Source: Spirochaeta sp.
GTDB lineage: Bacteria > Spirochaetota > Spirochaetia > DSM-27196 > Alkalispirochaetaceae
Reading direction: 5' to 3'
Length of the DNA stretch: 7,065 nucleotides
NCBI GenBank assembly: GCA_027859055.1
Contig: JAQIBO010000141.1
Coordinates: 1-7,065 of the forward strand
A program made the translations under genes and the position numbers. Of the stretch, positions 1 to 6,985 are shown in pieces. The notes beneath the pieces were generated by a model, which saw only the letters and a program-made list of their open reading frames with translations, made no database searches and was not told the origin of the DNA. How positions within the stretch are numbered: position 1 is the first letter of the stretch; each line of letters opens with the position of its first letter.

Positions 1-741
1 CCATTTGTCTCGGTTACCGGCAAGAAGAGGGCCAAGGGTTTCCTTTTTCCACGTCTCGATCTCGCCACCGCTCAACGACCGGGCGGCCTCGGAGAAACGC
101 AGCATCTGCGGATCGTAACCGACTCCGATCGTGGCGGTAACCCGGGTGAGAACCGCTTGGGGATCGGCGATCAGGTCTTCATACCGGATCGTGATCCATC
201 GCTCGCCAAACGTTGCTTTGCCGAACCGGTCCGCCAATTCGAGTTGAAACCGAGAGGCCCCGAGGTTCAGACGCCAATTGCGCTTCTCGGACCAACCCGC
301 TTTGATCTTTGACAACAACACGTCCCGAGGATCCCGCACGATATGGATAACGTATGTGTCGTCGGGGAATACCCGAGCGATTGCAGGGAGGTACTCGATG
401 AGTCTCGGGTCTTTGTCGCCGACCATCTCGATCTCTCGAGTGTCGTCGGCAGCGAGGCACGAAGCTCCCGCGGAACGATGAAACGCCCCGTACAATGCGA
501 GAAGGTCTCCCGGCGAAGTACCGGCTACGACCGTATCCCAGCACGCCTGTGGAATACGCTGCAATCGGTGATCGTGCGCTCTCAAATCGTGGAAATCAAT
601 GGGACCGCGGGAGGGACCAAACACGTACCTTCGGAGCAGGCCGGTCTCCGGCAGCATCGCCACCGACGGGTGGGCGGCAAACATACTCTGCAAAAGAGAT
701 GTTCCACTTCGACCAACCCCAACGATGAACAGATGCTTCAA
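1..741 (-). CDS. PAPS-dependent sulfotransferase, 5' part (3' end beyond the window)
   Basis: An open frame of 247 codons runs from a TTG at 741 to the left edge with no stop, so the C-terminus is missing. Residues 8-17 (GVGRSGTSLL) form the 5'-phosphosulfate-binding loop typical of the Sulfotransfer_1/3 families. Residues 131-146 (VIHIVRDPRDVLLSKI) form the 3'-phosphate-binding motif, with Arg136 and Ser144 spaced eight apart as in known sulfotransferases. GDKDPR at 108-113 fits the conserved 'GDKTPR'-like segment. No signal peptide or membrane segment is seen, so it should be a soluble cytoplasmic enzyme moving a sulfuryl group from PAPS to an acceptor; the acceptor cannot be read from sequence. 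The TTG start is chosen because it overlaps the stop of the ABC gene (TTGA), has a GGAGG seven bases upstream, and leaves the PAPS loop in its usual place right after the first strand. Its neighbours (PAPS synthesis, flippase, Wzi) suggest a glycan acceptor. The family is sure; the substrate is inferred. Confidence 0.93.
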   Translation of the reverse strand, partial: MKHLFIVGVGRSGTSLLQSMFAAHPSVAMLPETGLLRRYVFGPSRGPIDFHDLRAHDHRLQRIPQACWDTVVAGTSPGDLLALYGAFHRSAGASCLAADDTREIEMVGDKDPRLIEYLPAIARVFPDDTYVIHIVRDPRDVLLSKIKAGWSEKRNWRLNLGASRFQLELADRFGKATFGERWITIRYEDLIADPQAVLTRVTATIGVGYDPQMLRFSEAARSLSGGEIETWKKETLGPLLAGNRDKW

Positions 742-2516
742 CTCGGTTCCTCCGGTTGCAGGAAATGGGGATGGCTCGCGGACAACTCGGCAAACGTTCC
801 TGAAGCATCGATCTCTCCGTCCCGGAGAACGAAGATTTTGTCGGCGTCGCGTAACGTGCTCAAGCGATGAGCGATGATGATCAACGTCTTCTGGTGCATC
901 AGCGTTTTGATCGCCTCCATCACCACCTGTTCGGTTCTCGTATCAAGCGCACTGGTTGCTTCATCGAATACGAGCACGTCGGGGTCGTGGTATAAAGCGC
1001 GGGCGATCCCGATTCGTTGGCGCTGACCGCCACTCAAGCGCACGCCTCGTTCTCCCAGTTGCGTCTCGTAACCCTGGTCCATTACCTCGACGAATTCGTG
1101 GAGATTGGCAAGTTGCGCCACGAACTGTACGCGTTCATGGTCGATCTGGTCGTCGTCGACGCCAAAGGCGATGTTCCGGGTCACCGACGTATCGCTCAAA
1201 TAGATCGACTGGGGCACATACCCGAATTTTTTTCTCCAGGCCCGGACGTTCTCCGACGTGATTTGCATATCATCGGCGCAGAGCGTTCCCGACTGATAAG
1301 AATGGAGACCGAGAATCGTATCTACCAGCGTCGTCTTACCGCACCCGGTAGGACCAGCGATCCCGATCGTGGTGTTCTTCTCGATCGTCAGGGAAATATT
1401 GCTCAGAGCAGGCCTCACCATCCCCGCGTATGTGAACGACAGATCGGTTAGTACAATACCTCTGGAAAAGGAGATGTCCTCGGAAGGTTCTTTCGACTCG
1501 ACAACGGGAATCGACCGGTGGAGTTCTTCGATGATGAGTTCGACCGAGGCGTGACTCCCGCGAATGTGGGCGAACGCCGAGAACATACGCTGGAGGGAGG
1601 GAAGCAATTTGTACCCGGCCACGACGTACGCACCCATCAGAGGAAGTACCGAGGAAGCACTTCCCTGCTGGACGAAGAGAACGAGCGCAAGAACCAGGAC
1701 ACCTCCGAATGCAAGCGTCTCAAGGACGTATCGTGGGATCTTCGCGACTGCCTGGATAGTACCGCGGGCACGTTCGGTCCGGTACGTCGCCCCATCGTAT
1801 CGTTGGGTATACCGTTCTTCCAGTCCAAGAAGCTTCACTTCCTTTATCGCGCTAAACGCGTCGAGTGCAGTCCGATACCGGCGGGCGTACCAACGGACTT
1901 TTGTCCGGCTTGCCCGATTCAAGACGGTGCGTACAAACAGATAGATCGTACCATACCCGCCTCCAAGAAGGAGCGTCGCAAACAGCGCGATCATCGGATC
2001 CACCATCACAAGAAATGCTATCAGAGTAAGTGCGAGAATTCCTTCCACCAGGAGCTCCATCAGCGGCTTGATTACACCGCGGATGATACTGTCGAGTTCG
2101 CCAAAGATATTCTTCAGAAGGTCCGAAGAGTTGTGATCGAGGAAAAAGCTATACTCCTGACCGATATACGTCCGGAAAAGGCGGCCCGAAAGATCGTAGG
2201 CAACCAACCGGGAAAAGCGGATGCTCCGCCAGGTGACAAGTGCAAGCATCCCGTTACCGAGTACGAACAATCCGAGAACGAGAAAACCGAGGGCGATAAT
2301 CGTTGTCTGATCGGGAGCGAGATTGAACCACGCAAATACCGTGCGGAGAAACGCGTTCGCTTCGGCGGTTTCCGGCGCCGCGAGGAGTTGAATAAACGGC
2401 ATGATCGACGCAACACCGCCGATATTCAGGACGGACGTGGAAAGGATACCGAAAACGAGGAACGCCAGGCTCCATCGATGACGGGATTCCAGTAATTTGA
2501 GGACCGATCGGAACAC
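738..2516 (-). CDS. ABC transporter, fused permease and ATPase, PglK-like lipid-linked glycan flippase
   Basis: This 592-residue half-transporter has an N-terminal membrane domain (about 1-320) and a C-terminal nucleotide-binding domain (about 350-590), so it should work as a homodimer in the inner membrane. Hydrophobic segments lie near 15-40, 71-95, 152-170, 172-197, 262-283 and 286-305, the usual six. The ATPase is complete: Walker A GPTGCGKTT at 388-396, Q-loop Gln436, signature LSGGQ at 494-498, Walker B VLVFDE at 514-519, D-loop SALD at 522-525 and H-loop His550. The cytoplasmic segment AIKEVKLLGLEERYTQRY (223-240) resembles the conserved 'EVKLLGRE' region of PglK/WlaB-type flippases, which turn lipid-linked oligosaccharides across the membrane. 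An MsbA-like lipid exporter or another type I exporter is the alternative. The start is GTG at 2516, behind AAGGAG. The gene is 58 bases behind wzi and overlaps the sulfotransferase by 4. The family is certain; the cargo is inferred from similarity and context. Confidence 0.93.
   Translation of the reverse strand: MFRSVLKLLESRHRWSLAFLVFGILSTSVLNIGGVASIMPFIQLLAAPETAEANAFLRTVFAWFNLAPDQTTIIALGFLVLGLFVLGNGMLALVTWRSIRFSRLVAYDLSGRLFRTYIGQEYSFFLDHNSSDLLKNIFGELDSIIRGVIKPLMELLVEGILALTLIAFLVMVDPMIALFATLLLGGGYGTIYLFVRTVLNRASRTKVRWYARRYRTALDAFSAIKEVKLLGLEERYTQRYDGATYRTERARGTIQAVAKIPRYVLETLAFGGVLVLALVLFVQQGSASSVLPLMGAYVVAGYKLLPSLQRMFSAFAHIRGSHASVELIIEELHRSIPVVESKEPSEDISFSRGIVLTDLSFTYAGMVRPALSNISLTIEKNTTIGIAGPTGCGKTTLVDTILGLHSYQSGTLCADDMQITSENVRAWRKKFGYVPQSIYLSDTSVTRNIAFGVDDDQIDHERVQFVAQLANLHEFVEVMDQGYETQLGERGVRLSGGQRQRIGIARALYHDPDVLVFDEATSALDTRTEQVVMEAIKTLMHQKTLIIIAHRLSTLRDADKIFVLRDGEIDASGTFAELSASHPHFLQPEEPS
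749..753 (-). promoter_or_regulatory. Ribosome binding site deciding the TTG start of the sulfotransferase
   Basis: Read on the minus strand, GGAGG is followed by a 7-base spacer and then TTG at 741-739. The site lies inside the last codons of the ABC transporter gene, whose TGA overlaps the TTG, so translation of the two is probably coupled. It supports TTG over any downstream ATG, since the next ATG (residue 20) would delete the PAPS-binding loop. Confidence 0.8.
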
Positions 2517-2574
2517 GATTACTCCTTCTCAGAATAGAACGGGGGACGGGGAATGAACCCGGTCCGACCCATGA
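2517..2574. other. Short spacer between wzi and the ABC transporter gene
   Basis: This 58-base stretch is the only gap between genes in the window apart from the leader of cysD. On the minus strand it holds the AAGGAG site of the next gene and a weak possible hairpin (ACCGGG, loop TTCATT, CCCCGT, with one mismatch). There is no run of T after the hairpin, so it does not look like an intrinsic terminator. No -35/-10 pair stands out. The gap is short enough for read-through from wzi. Confidence 0.5.
2522..2527 (-). promoter_or_regulatory. Ribosome binding site deciding the GTG start of the ABC gene
   Basis: AAGGAG on the minus strand is followed by a 5-base spacer (TAATC) and GTG at 2516-2514. 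No ATG lies close by in frame, and the N-terminal sequence from this GTG (MFRSVLKLLESRHRW) looks like the short cytoplasmic helix before the first membrane segment of such transporters. Confidence 0.75.
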
Positions 2575-4086
2575 CTACCTCGGCGTCAGACGTTCGTCTC
2601 TGGCGGCGGTCGTGTCGAGCAATTTCCATCGCAGGCCAAGCTCAAACCCAACCACGTCGCGATATACGTCACCGAAATCGGCGCCAAAACCGAACGTCAA
2701 TGCAAGGTTCTCTGCAAAGATCCTGTCAATTTCCGCCCCGGCATACATCGTCCACTGATGGTACCGTTCACCTTCGGGGACTAAGCTCACTGGAGCATAT
2801 ACACGTGCACCGATGATCGTCGGTGAATGGGTGGCCTGGGTAACCTTGAGACTGTAGCGATACCGGTCGCCGACATCCCCGCTGAACGCATAGTGCCATG
2901 AGTTGACCCGGTTACTCGCGATACGCATATTTTCCCCTTCACCGTGTGTGACAAAAAGCGGCGTCCCGATAATCCGACCCTGATGAGTCCACCCGGGCCT
3001 GTAAATATGGTGCGAATAGTAGTTCTGCAAACCCTCATTAGGCGTCGGTGAATTTACCGGCTCCTGTGTGATACCCGCATCATCGAGGATCTGACTCAAG
3101 AAATGGTACGGCCCCCCCTGATACTTCGTAAAGATCGACTCAATCACAAACGTGTCGGGCCACCAGCGATCGTGGCGAAAGTCGACGGCGAGTCCTCGTA
3201 CACCATCAAAGGCGTTGTTCCACCGAAGAGAATGTTTGAGTTCCCAATAGTGATGGTGGTAGAAACTGACAGTAGCGCGTTCCAGGGGCATCTCCAGACC
3301 GATGTCCCAGATACCCAGGCTGTTGCCCTCCGGCCCCGCTTGACCGCCGCCGTCCTGCTCCGGTCCCATCCCTCCCAAAAAGATCGTCCGATAATTGGCG
3401 AGAGTAACGTCCTGGACATCGCCACCCCACTGCGCATTGTGAACAAGTCCCACGTGAATCTTTGACCCGTCCCGGGCGCCAAATCGTGCGTAACCCCACT
3501 TCTGATGGAGGAGAGTATCATTTACCGGTCGATCTCCCAAAAACCACCCGTGGGCGATCCCGCCCATGATCTCGAGGGTATCGTTGGTATACGGAATCAC
3601 CGTCCAGTCCGGTATAGAAAACTGTACCATAGGTAAAGGGCGCGCGTTTCCACTTACAGACATAGAACCGGAAGAAAGTTCCGGTTCCGGCAGGATCCCG
3701 ATGATCTGCGGGAACGTACCGCCCTTTATCTCAAAGGCCCGCCACGACAGAGCGCCGTACCCGTAGCGGAGACGCACATCGGTGCCCTCGTCGTCCATAA
3801 AGCGGTCAACGTCGAGGAGAGCCTCTACGTTCCAGTTACGGCCAAAGTCGTAGTCGAGAGAGCCTTCGACGCCAAGACTCCCTTGGATCGGCGAGTCAGT
3901 ATAGAGGCCCCAGCGATTGGACTGGAGCCAGAACGGTGTCCGATCGATCCCGCCGGTGGTCGTCTGGTGGAGAGTCAACTCAAATGCGGCGACTTCAGCG
4001 AGGCCGGCGCCCCACAGCGAAATACCGGCTACCAGCGCGATAAGTGTGTGCTGCGTGAGCCGCGTCATTCGTTTCACGGATATCAT
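2575..4086 (-). CDS. wzi: Capsule assembly protein, Wzi family (outer-membrane beta-barrel)
   Basis: The protein has 503 residues, close to the 479 of E. coli Wzi, the outer-membrane lectin that anchors and organises capsular polysaccharide. A signal peptide is clear: basic start (MISVKRMTR), hydrophobic core at about 14-29, and a likely cut after Ala34 (VAA before FEL). Family hallmarks are GNARPLPM at 147-153, the segment IPYTNDTLEIMGGIAHGWF (164-182), LHQKWGYARFG (193-203) and NYYSHHIYRPGWTHQGR followed by IGTPLF (355-377). They match the broad Caps_assemb_Wzi family, especially its Bacteroidota-type members. Alternating hydrophobic strands run to FELGLRWKL (481-489), probably the last barrel strand, with about 14 more residues after it. 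A Gly-rich stretch at 238-255 is probably a loop. The ATG at 4086 is chosen because it overlaps the cysNC stop (ATGA) and sits 7 bases after GGAGG; Met7 lacks a comparable site. Family assignment is strong; the bound polysaccharide is unknown, and the symbol is by family only. Confidence 0.88.
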   Translation of the reverse strand: MISVKRMTRLTQHTLIALVAGISLWGAGLAEVAAFELTLHQTTTGGIDRTPFWLQSNRWGLYTDSPIQGSLGVEGSLDYDFGRNWNVEALLDVDRFMDDEGTDVRLRYGYGALSWRAFEIKGGTFPQIIGILPEPELSSGSMSVSGNARPLPMVQFSIPDWTVIPYTNDTLEIMGGIAHGWFLGDRPVNDTLLHQKWGYARFGARDGSKIHVGLVHNAQWGGDVQDVTLANYRTIFLGGMGPEQDGGGQAGPEGNSLGIWDIGLEMPLERATVSFYHHHYWELKHSLRWNNAFDGVRGLAVDFRHDRWWPDTFVIESIFTKYQGGPYHFLSQILDDAGITQEPVNSPTPNEGLQNYYSHHIYRPGWTHQGRIIGTPLFVTHGEGENMRIASNRVNSWHYAFSGDVGDRYRYSLKVTQATHSPTIIGARVYAPVSLVPEGERYHQWTMYAGAEIDRIFAENLALTFGFGADFGDVYRDVVGFELGLRWKLLDTTAARDERLTPR

Positions 4087-6071
4087 CCCACCACCTCCAT
4101 AAGCATCTCCACCGCCTCGTCCACGCTCACCTTCCCGCTGTCGATAATTACTTCCGGCCGCTCTGGCGCCTCGTAGGGGGCGTCCACGCCGGTAAATCCG
4201 CGGATCTCACCGTTGTCCACTTTGGCGTAGAGACCCTTGGGGTCGCGACGGCGCGCCTCTTCCAGGTCAACCTTCACAAAGACCTCGATAAAGTCTCCCT
4301 CCGGGAACAGCGCGCGCGCCGCGTCGCGGTCCTCGGCGTAGGGACTCACAAAGGTACACAGGACGATGTTGCCAACGTCGTAGAGCTGCCGCGCGAGGTG
4401 GCCCACCCGGCGGATATTCTCACGGCGGTCCTCGCGGCTGAACGCGAGATCGGCGTTGAGCCCGTGCCGGACGTTGTCGCCGTCCAGACGCACCGCGTTC
4501 TTTCCGGCGTCAAAGAGTTTCTTCTCCAGATCCTTGGCGATCGTGCTCTTGCCGCTCCCGGAGATACCGGAGAACCAGATCACCCGGGGGCGATGGCCGT
4601 TCCGGCGTACGCGATCCTCAAGGCCCACGTATCCGGGGTCCCAGAAGATGTTGGTGGACGCGGGGGCGCTTGCGTCACCGGCCCCGTCGGCCCCGGCCTT
4701 AGTCAACCGATCCCGGCGTTGCTCCTTCCGGAGCTCTTCCATCGTCCCCGCGGAGGCGTGGCGGATCATCCCGGCACCAACGGTGCGAAAGTCGTGGGGA
4801 TCGATGAGAACAAACCCACCGGTGTTACGGTTGCGGTCATAGGGGTCAAAAAAGATCGGATTCGCGGAGGTAACCTTCACCCGCCCGATCTCGTTGAGCT
4901 TCAACGTATCCGCGTCGTCGCGGTGGAGCGTATTGACATCGATCCGGTAGACGAGGTCGTCCACGTACGCCTTGGTGAGACGCGAGGTGTGCTGGAGGAC
5001 GTACTGCGTATTGAGATCGAGGTCGTGCTGGTCGTCCATCCACGTGAGGGTGGCGTCAAACTCGGTTGCCACCTCGGGGATGTTGTGGCTCCGGACGATC
5101 ATGTCGCCCCGACTGATGTCGATCTCGTCCTCGAGTGTGAGGATCACGCTCTGTCCGGCAAACGCCTCCTCCAGCTCGTCCTTGAAGTAGTGGATCCCCT
5201 TTATCCGGCTCCGCTGGCGACTGGGGAGGACGAGAATCTCCTCACCTACACTGATGCTCCCGCTGGCGATCCGTCCCGAGAAGCCGCGGAAGTCCTGGTG
5301 GGGACGCACCACGTACTGCACGGGGAACCGGAAGTCCACCAGGTTGCGGTCCCCGGAGATCGTCACCGTTTCCAGGAACTGCAGCAGCGGGGGCCCCTCG
5401 TACCACGGCATCCGGTCGCTGCGGTCCACCACGTTGTCACCCACCAGCGCGCTCACGGGGATAAATTCGATATCGTTGATCGAGAGCTTCCGGGCGAAGT
5501 CCTGGTACTCTACGCGGATCTCCTCGTAGCGCTCCTGCGAGTAGTCCACCAGGTCCATCTTGTTGATCGCCACCACCACGTGGGGGATTCCGAGGAGGCT
5601 CGCGATGATCCCGTGGCGCTTGCTCTGGGTGAGGACCCCGTTCCGCGCGTCGATGAGGACGATCGCGAGGTCCGCGGTGGAGGCGCCGGTGACCATATTG
5701 CGGGTGTACTGCTCGTGCCCCGGCGTATCGGCGATGATGAACTTGCGCTTGGGGGTGGTGAAGTAGCGGAACGCCACGTCGATCGTGATCCCCTGCTCGC
5801 GCTCGCTCCTGAGCCCGTCGGTGAGGAGCGCCAGATTGACGTTCTCCTCGCCGCGGAGCTTGCTCGCGCTCTCAAGCTGGTCCATCTGATCCTGGAAGAT
5901 CTGTTTGGAGTCAAAGAGCATCCGCCCGATGAGGGTGCTCTTACCGTCGTCAACACTCCCCGCGGTAGTAAAGCGCAGGAGATCGCGTTCGTGTACGATT
6001 GTGGTGGCGCCGGAGGCGCCGGTGGCCGTCCCGCCGGTAGCGGCCGCGCCGCCGCCCTGTGTGGTGCTCAT
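4083..6071 (-). CDS. cysNC: Bifunctional sulfate adenylyltransferase subunit 1 / adenylylsulfate kinase (CysN-CysC fusion)
   Basis: The 662-residue protein combines the GTPase subunit of ATP sulfurylase with APS kinase, as in NodQ and mycobacterial CysNC (about 610-650 residues). In the CysN part: GTPase P-loop GSVDDGKS at 38-45, switch region GITID at 94-98, DTPG at 115-118, NKMD at 170-173 and SAL at 207-209, followed by EF-Tu-like beta-barrel domains to about 440. A linker rich in Ala/Gly/Asp (about 455-472) leads to the kinase: NIFW at 474-477, P-loop GISGSGKST at 502-510, LDGDNVRHGLN at 529-539, FVSPY at 574-578 (Ser576 at the conserved serine position), and DPKGLYAKV with GFTGVDAPYEAPE (610-637). 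With CysD it makes APS using GTP hydrolysis, then phosphorylates it to PAPS in the cytoplasm. Both domains keep all visible key residues. The first 24 residues are an unusual Gly/Ala/Thr tail. It overlaps cysD by 1 base and wzi by 4; AGGGG lies 8 bases before the ATG. Confidence 0.97.
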   Translation of the reverse strand: MSTTQGGGAAATGGTATGASGATTIVHERDLLRFTTAGSVDDGKSTLIGRMLFDSKQIFQDQMDQLESASKLRGEENVNLALLTDGLRSEREQGITIDVAFRYFTTPKRKFIIADTPGHEQYTRNMVTGASTADLAIVLIDARNGVLTQSKRHGIIASLLGIPHVVVAINKMDLVDYSQERYEEIRVEYQDFARKLSINDIEFIPVSALVGDNVVDRSDRMPWYEGPPLLQFLETVTISGDRNLVDFRFPVQYVVRPHQDFRGFSGRIASGSISVGEEILVLPSRQRSRIKGIHYFKDELEEAFAGQSVILTLEDEIDISRGDMIVRSHNIPEVATEFDATLTWMDDQHDLDLNTQYVLQHTSRLTKAYVDDLVYRIDVNTLHRDDADTLKLNEIGRVKVTSANPIFFDPYDRNRNTGGFVLIDPHDFRTVGAGMIRHASAGTMEELRKEQRRDRLTKAGADGAGDASAPASTNIFWDPGYVGLEDRVRRNGHRPRVIWFSGISGSGKSTIAKDLEKKLFDAGKNAVRLDGDNVRHGLNADLAFSREDRRENIRRVGHLARQLYDVGNIVLCTFVSPYAEDRDAARALFPEGDFIEVFVKVDLEEARRRDPKGLYAKVDNGEIRGFTGVDAPYEAPERPEVIIDSGKVSVDEAVEMLMEVVG
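4094..4098 (-). promoter_or_regulatory. Ribosome binding site of wzi inside the end of cysNC
   Basis: GGAGG on the minus strand lies within the last codons of cysNC (Met-Glu-Val-Val-Gly) and is 7 bases before the wzi ATG at 4086-4084. The ATG shares bases with the cysNC stop TGA (4085-4083). The arrangement is typical of translational coupling and favours this ATG over Met7. Confidence 0.8.
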
Positions 6072-6985
6072 CAGAAATACCCCTGCTTCTTGCGGTCTTC
6101 CATCGCCGCCTCGCTGCGTTTGTCGTCGGCGCGGCCGCCGCGCTCGGTCACCCGCGTCGCCGCCACCTCATTGACGATGTCGCTTATATCGTGGGCACCG
6201 CTCACCGTGGCGCCGGTGCACGTCATATCCCCAATCGTGCGAAATCGCACCGCAACCTTCTTGACCGGTTCGCCGTCCAGGGGCTGATTGTACGGTCCCA
6301 CCGCCAGGATCACCCCGTCACGCTCCACCACCTCCCGCTCGTGGGTGTAGTACAGCTTCGGCATCGGCACATCCTCACGCTCGATGTACTGCCACACATC
6401 CAGCTCCGTCCAGTTGGAAATCGGAAACGCCCGCAGGTGCTCACCGGGCCGGTGCAGCCCGTTAAAGATATTCCACAGCTCCGGGCGCTGGTTCTTGGGG
6501 TCCCACTGACCAAAGCGGTCGCGAAAACTGAAAAAACGCTCCTTGGCGCGCGCCTTCTCCTCGTCCCGGCGTGCGCCGCCCATCGCGCAGTTGAACTTGA
6601 ACTCCGCGAGCGCGTCGAGAAGGGACACCGTCTGGAGCCCGTTGCGGCTGGGGTTGGGCCCATCCTCCTCCTTCACCCGCCCCGCGTCGATCGACGCCTG
6701 AACGGTCCGGACGATCAGATTGGCCCCGATCTCCTTCAACCACCAGTCGCGAAACTCCAGCGTCTCGTCAAAGTTGTGCCCGGTGTCGATATGCATCAGC
6801 GGGAACGGAATCTTTCCGGGATAAAACGCCTTGTGGGCCAGATAACTCATCAGAATCGAGTCCTTCCCGCCGGAAAAGAGCATCACCGGCCGCTCAAACT
6901 GCGCGGCCACCTCGCGGATCACATAGATCGCCTCGCTTTCCAGCTGATCCAGCGTATTCATCACATGTCGTGCAGGTGCAGTCAT
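6071..6985 (-). CDS. cysD: Sulfate adenylyltransferase subunit 2 (CysD/NodP)
   Basis: This 304-residue protein is a full-length CysD (E. coli 302), the catalytic subunit of ATP sulfurylase, which joins sulfate to ATP to give APS and pyrophosphate in complex with CysN. The PP-loop motif SGGKDS is at 38-43. HIDTGHNFDET (65-75), GGARRDEEKARAKERFFSFRD (136-156), FPISNWTELDVWQYI (187-201) and the C-terminal TERGGRADDK (280-289) with EDRKKQGYF (296-304) are all hallmark segments. The ATG at 6985 has GGAG 5 bases upstream; Met9 would also fit the family's start but has no clear binding site. It is the first gene seen in the operon and its TGA shares one base with the cysNC ATG, as expected for subunits made together. 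Its paralogue NodP serves sulfation rather than cysteine synthesis, and sequence alone cannot separate the two roles. Confidence 0.97.
   Translation of the reverse strand: MTAPARHVMNTLDQLESEAIYVIREVAAQFERPVMLFSGGKDSILMSYLAHKAFYPGKIPFPLMHIDTGHNFDETLEFRDWWLKEIGANLIVRTVQASIDAGRVKEEDGPNPSRNGLQTVSLLDALAEFKFNCAMGGARRDEEKARAKERFFSFRDRFGQWDPKNQRPELWNIFNGLHRPGEHLRAFPISNWTELDVWQYIEREDVPMPKLYYTHEREVVERDGVILAVGPYNQPLDGEPVKKVAVRFRTIGDMTCTGATVSGAHDISDIVNEVAATRVTERGGRADDKRSEAAMEDRKKQGYF

Noticed and set aside
179..544. A 121-codon minus-strand open frame overlapping the sulfotransferase
   Set aside because: It is in another frame from the 741-1 reading, which carries both PAPS-binding motifs, and it is Arg/Ser-rich without any recognisable motif.
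1518..2495. A 325-codon open frame on the plus strand opposite the ABC transporter
   Set aside because: The translation is a highly charged, low-similarity sequence lying antisense to a clear membrane domain; it is best explained as a shadow of the real gene.
2531..2560. Possible terminator hairpin between wzi and the ABC gene
   Set aside because: The stem is about six pairs with a mismatch and there is no T-run after it; the short gap and shared strand favour read-through.
6040..6047. GCGGCCGC palindrome in the cysNC tail
   Set aside because: It is an expected product of Gly/Ala-rich coding in GC-rich DNA, with no sign of a regulatory or recombination role.
4398..6287. A 629-codon open frame on the plus strand opposite cysNC and cysD
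   Set aside because: It lies antisense to two genes with complete conserved motifs, its translation is rich in Val/Asp/His/Arg repeats typical of the complement of GC-rich codons, and it shows no recognisable domain.
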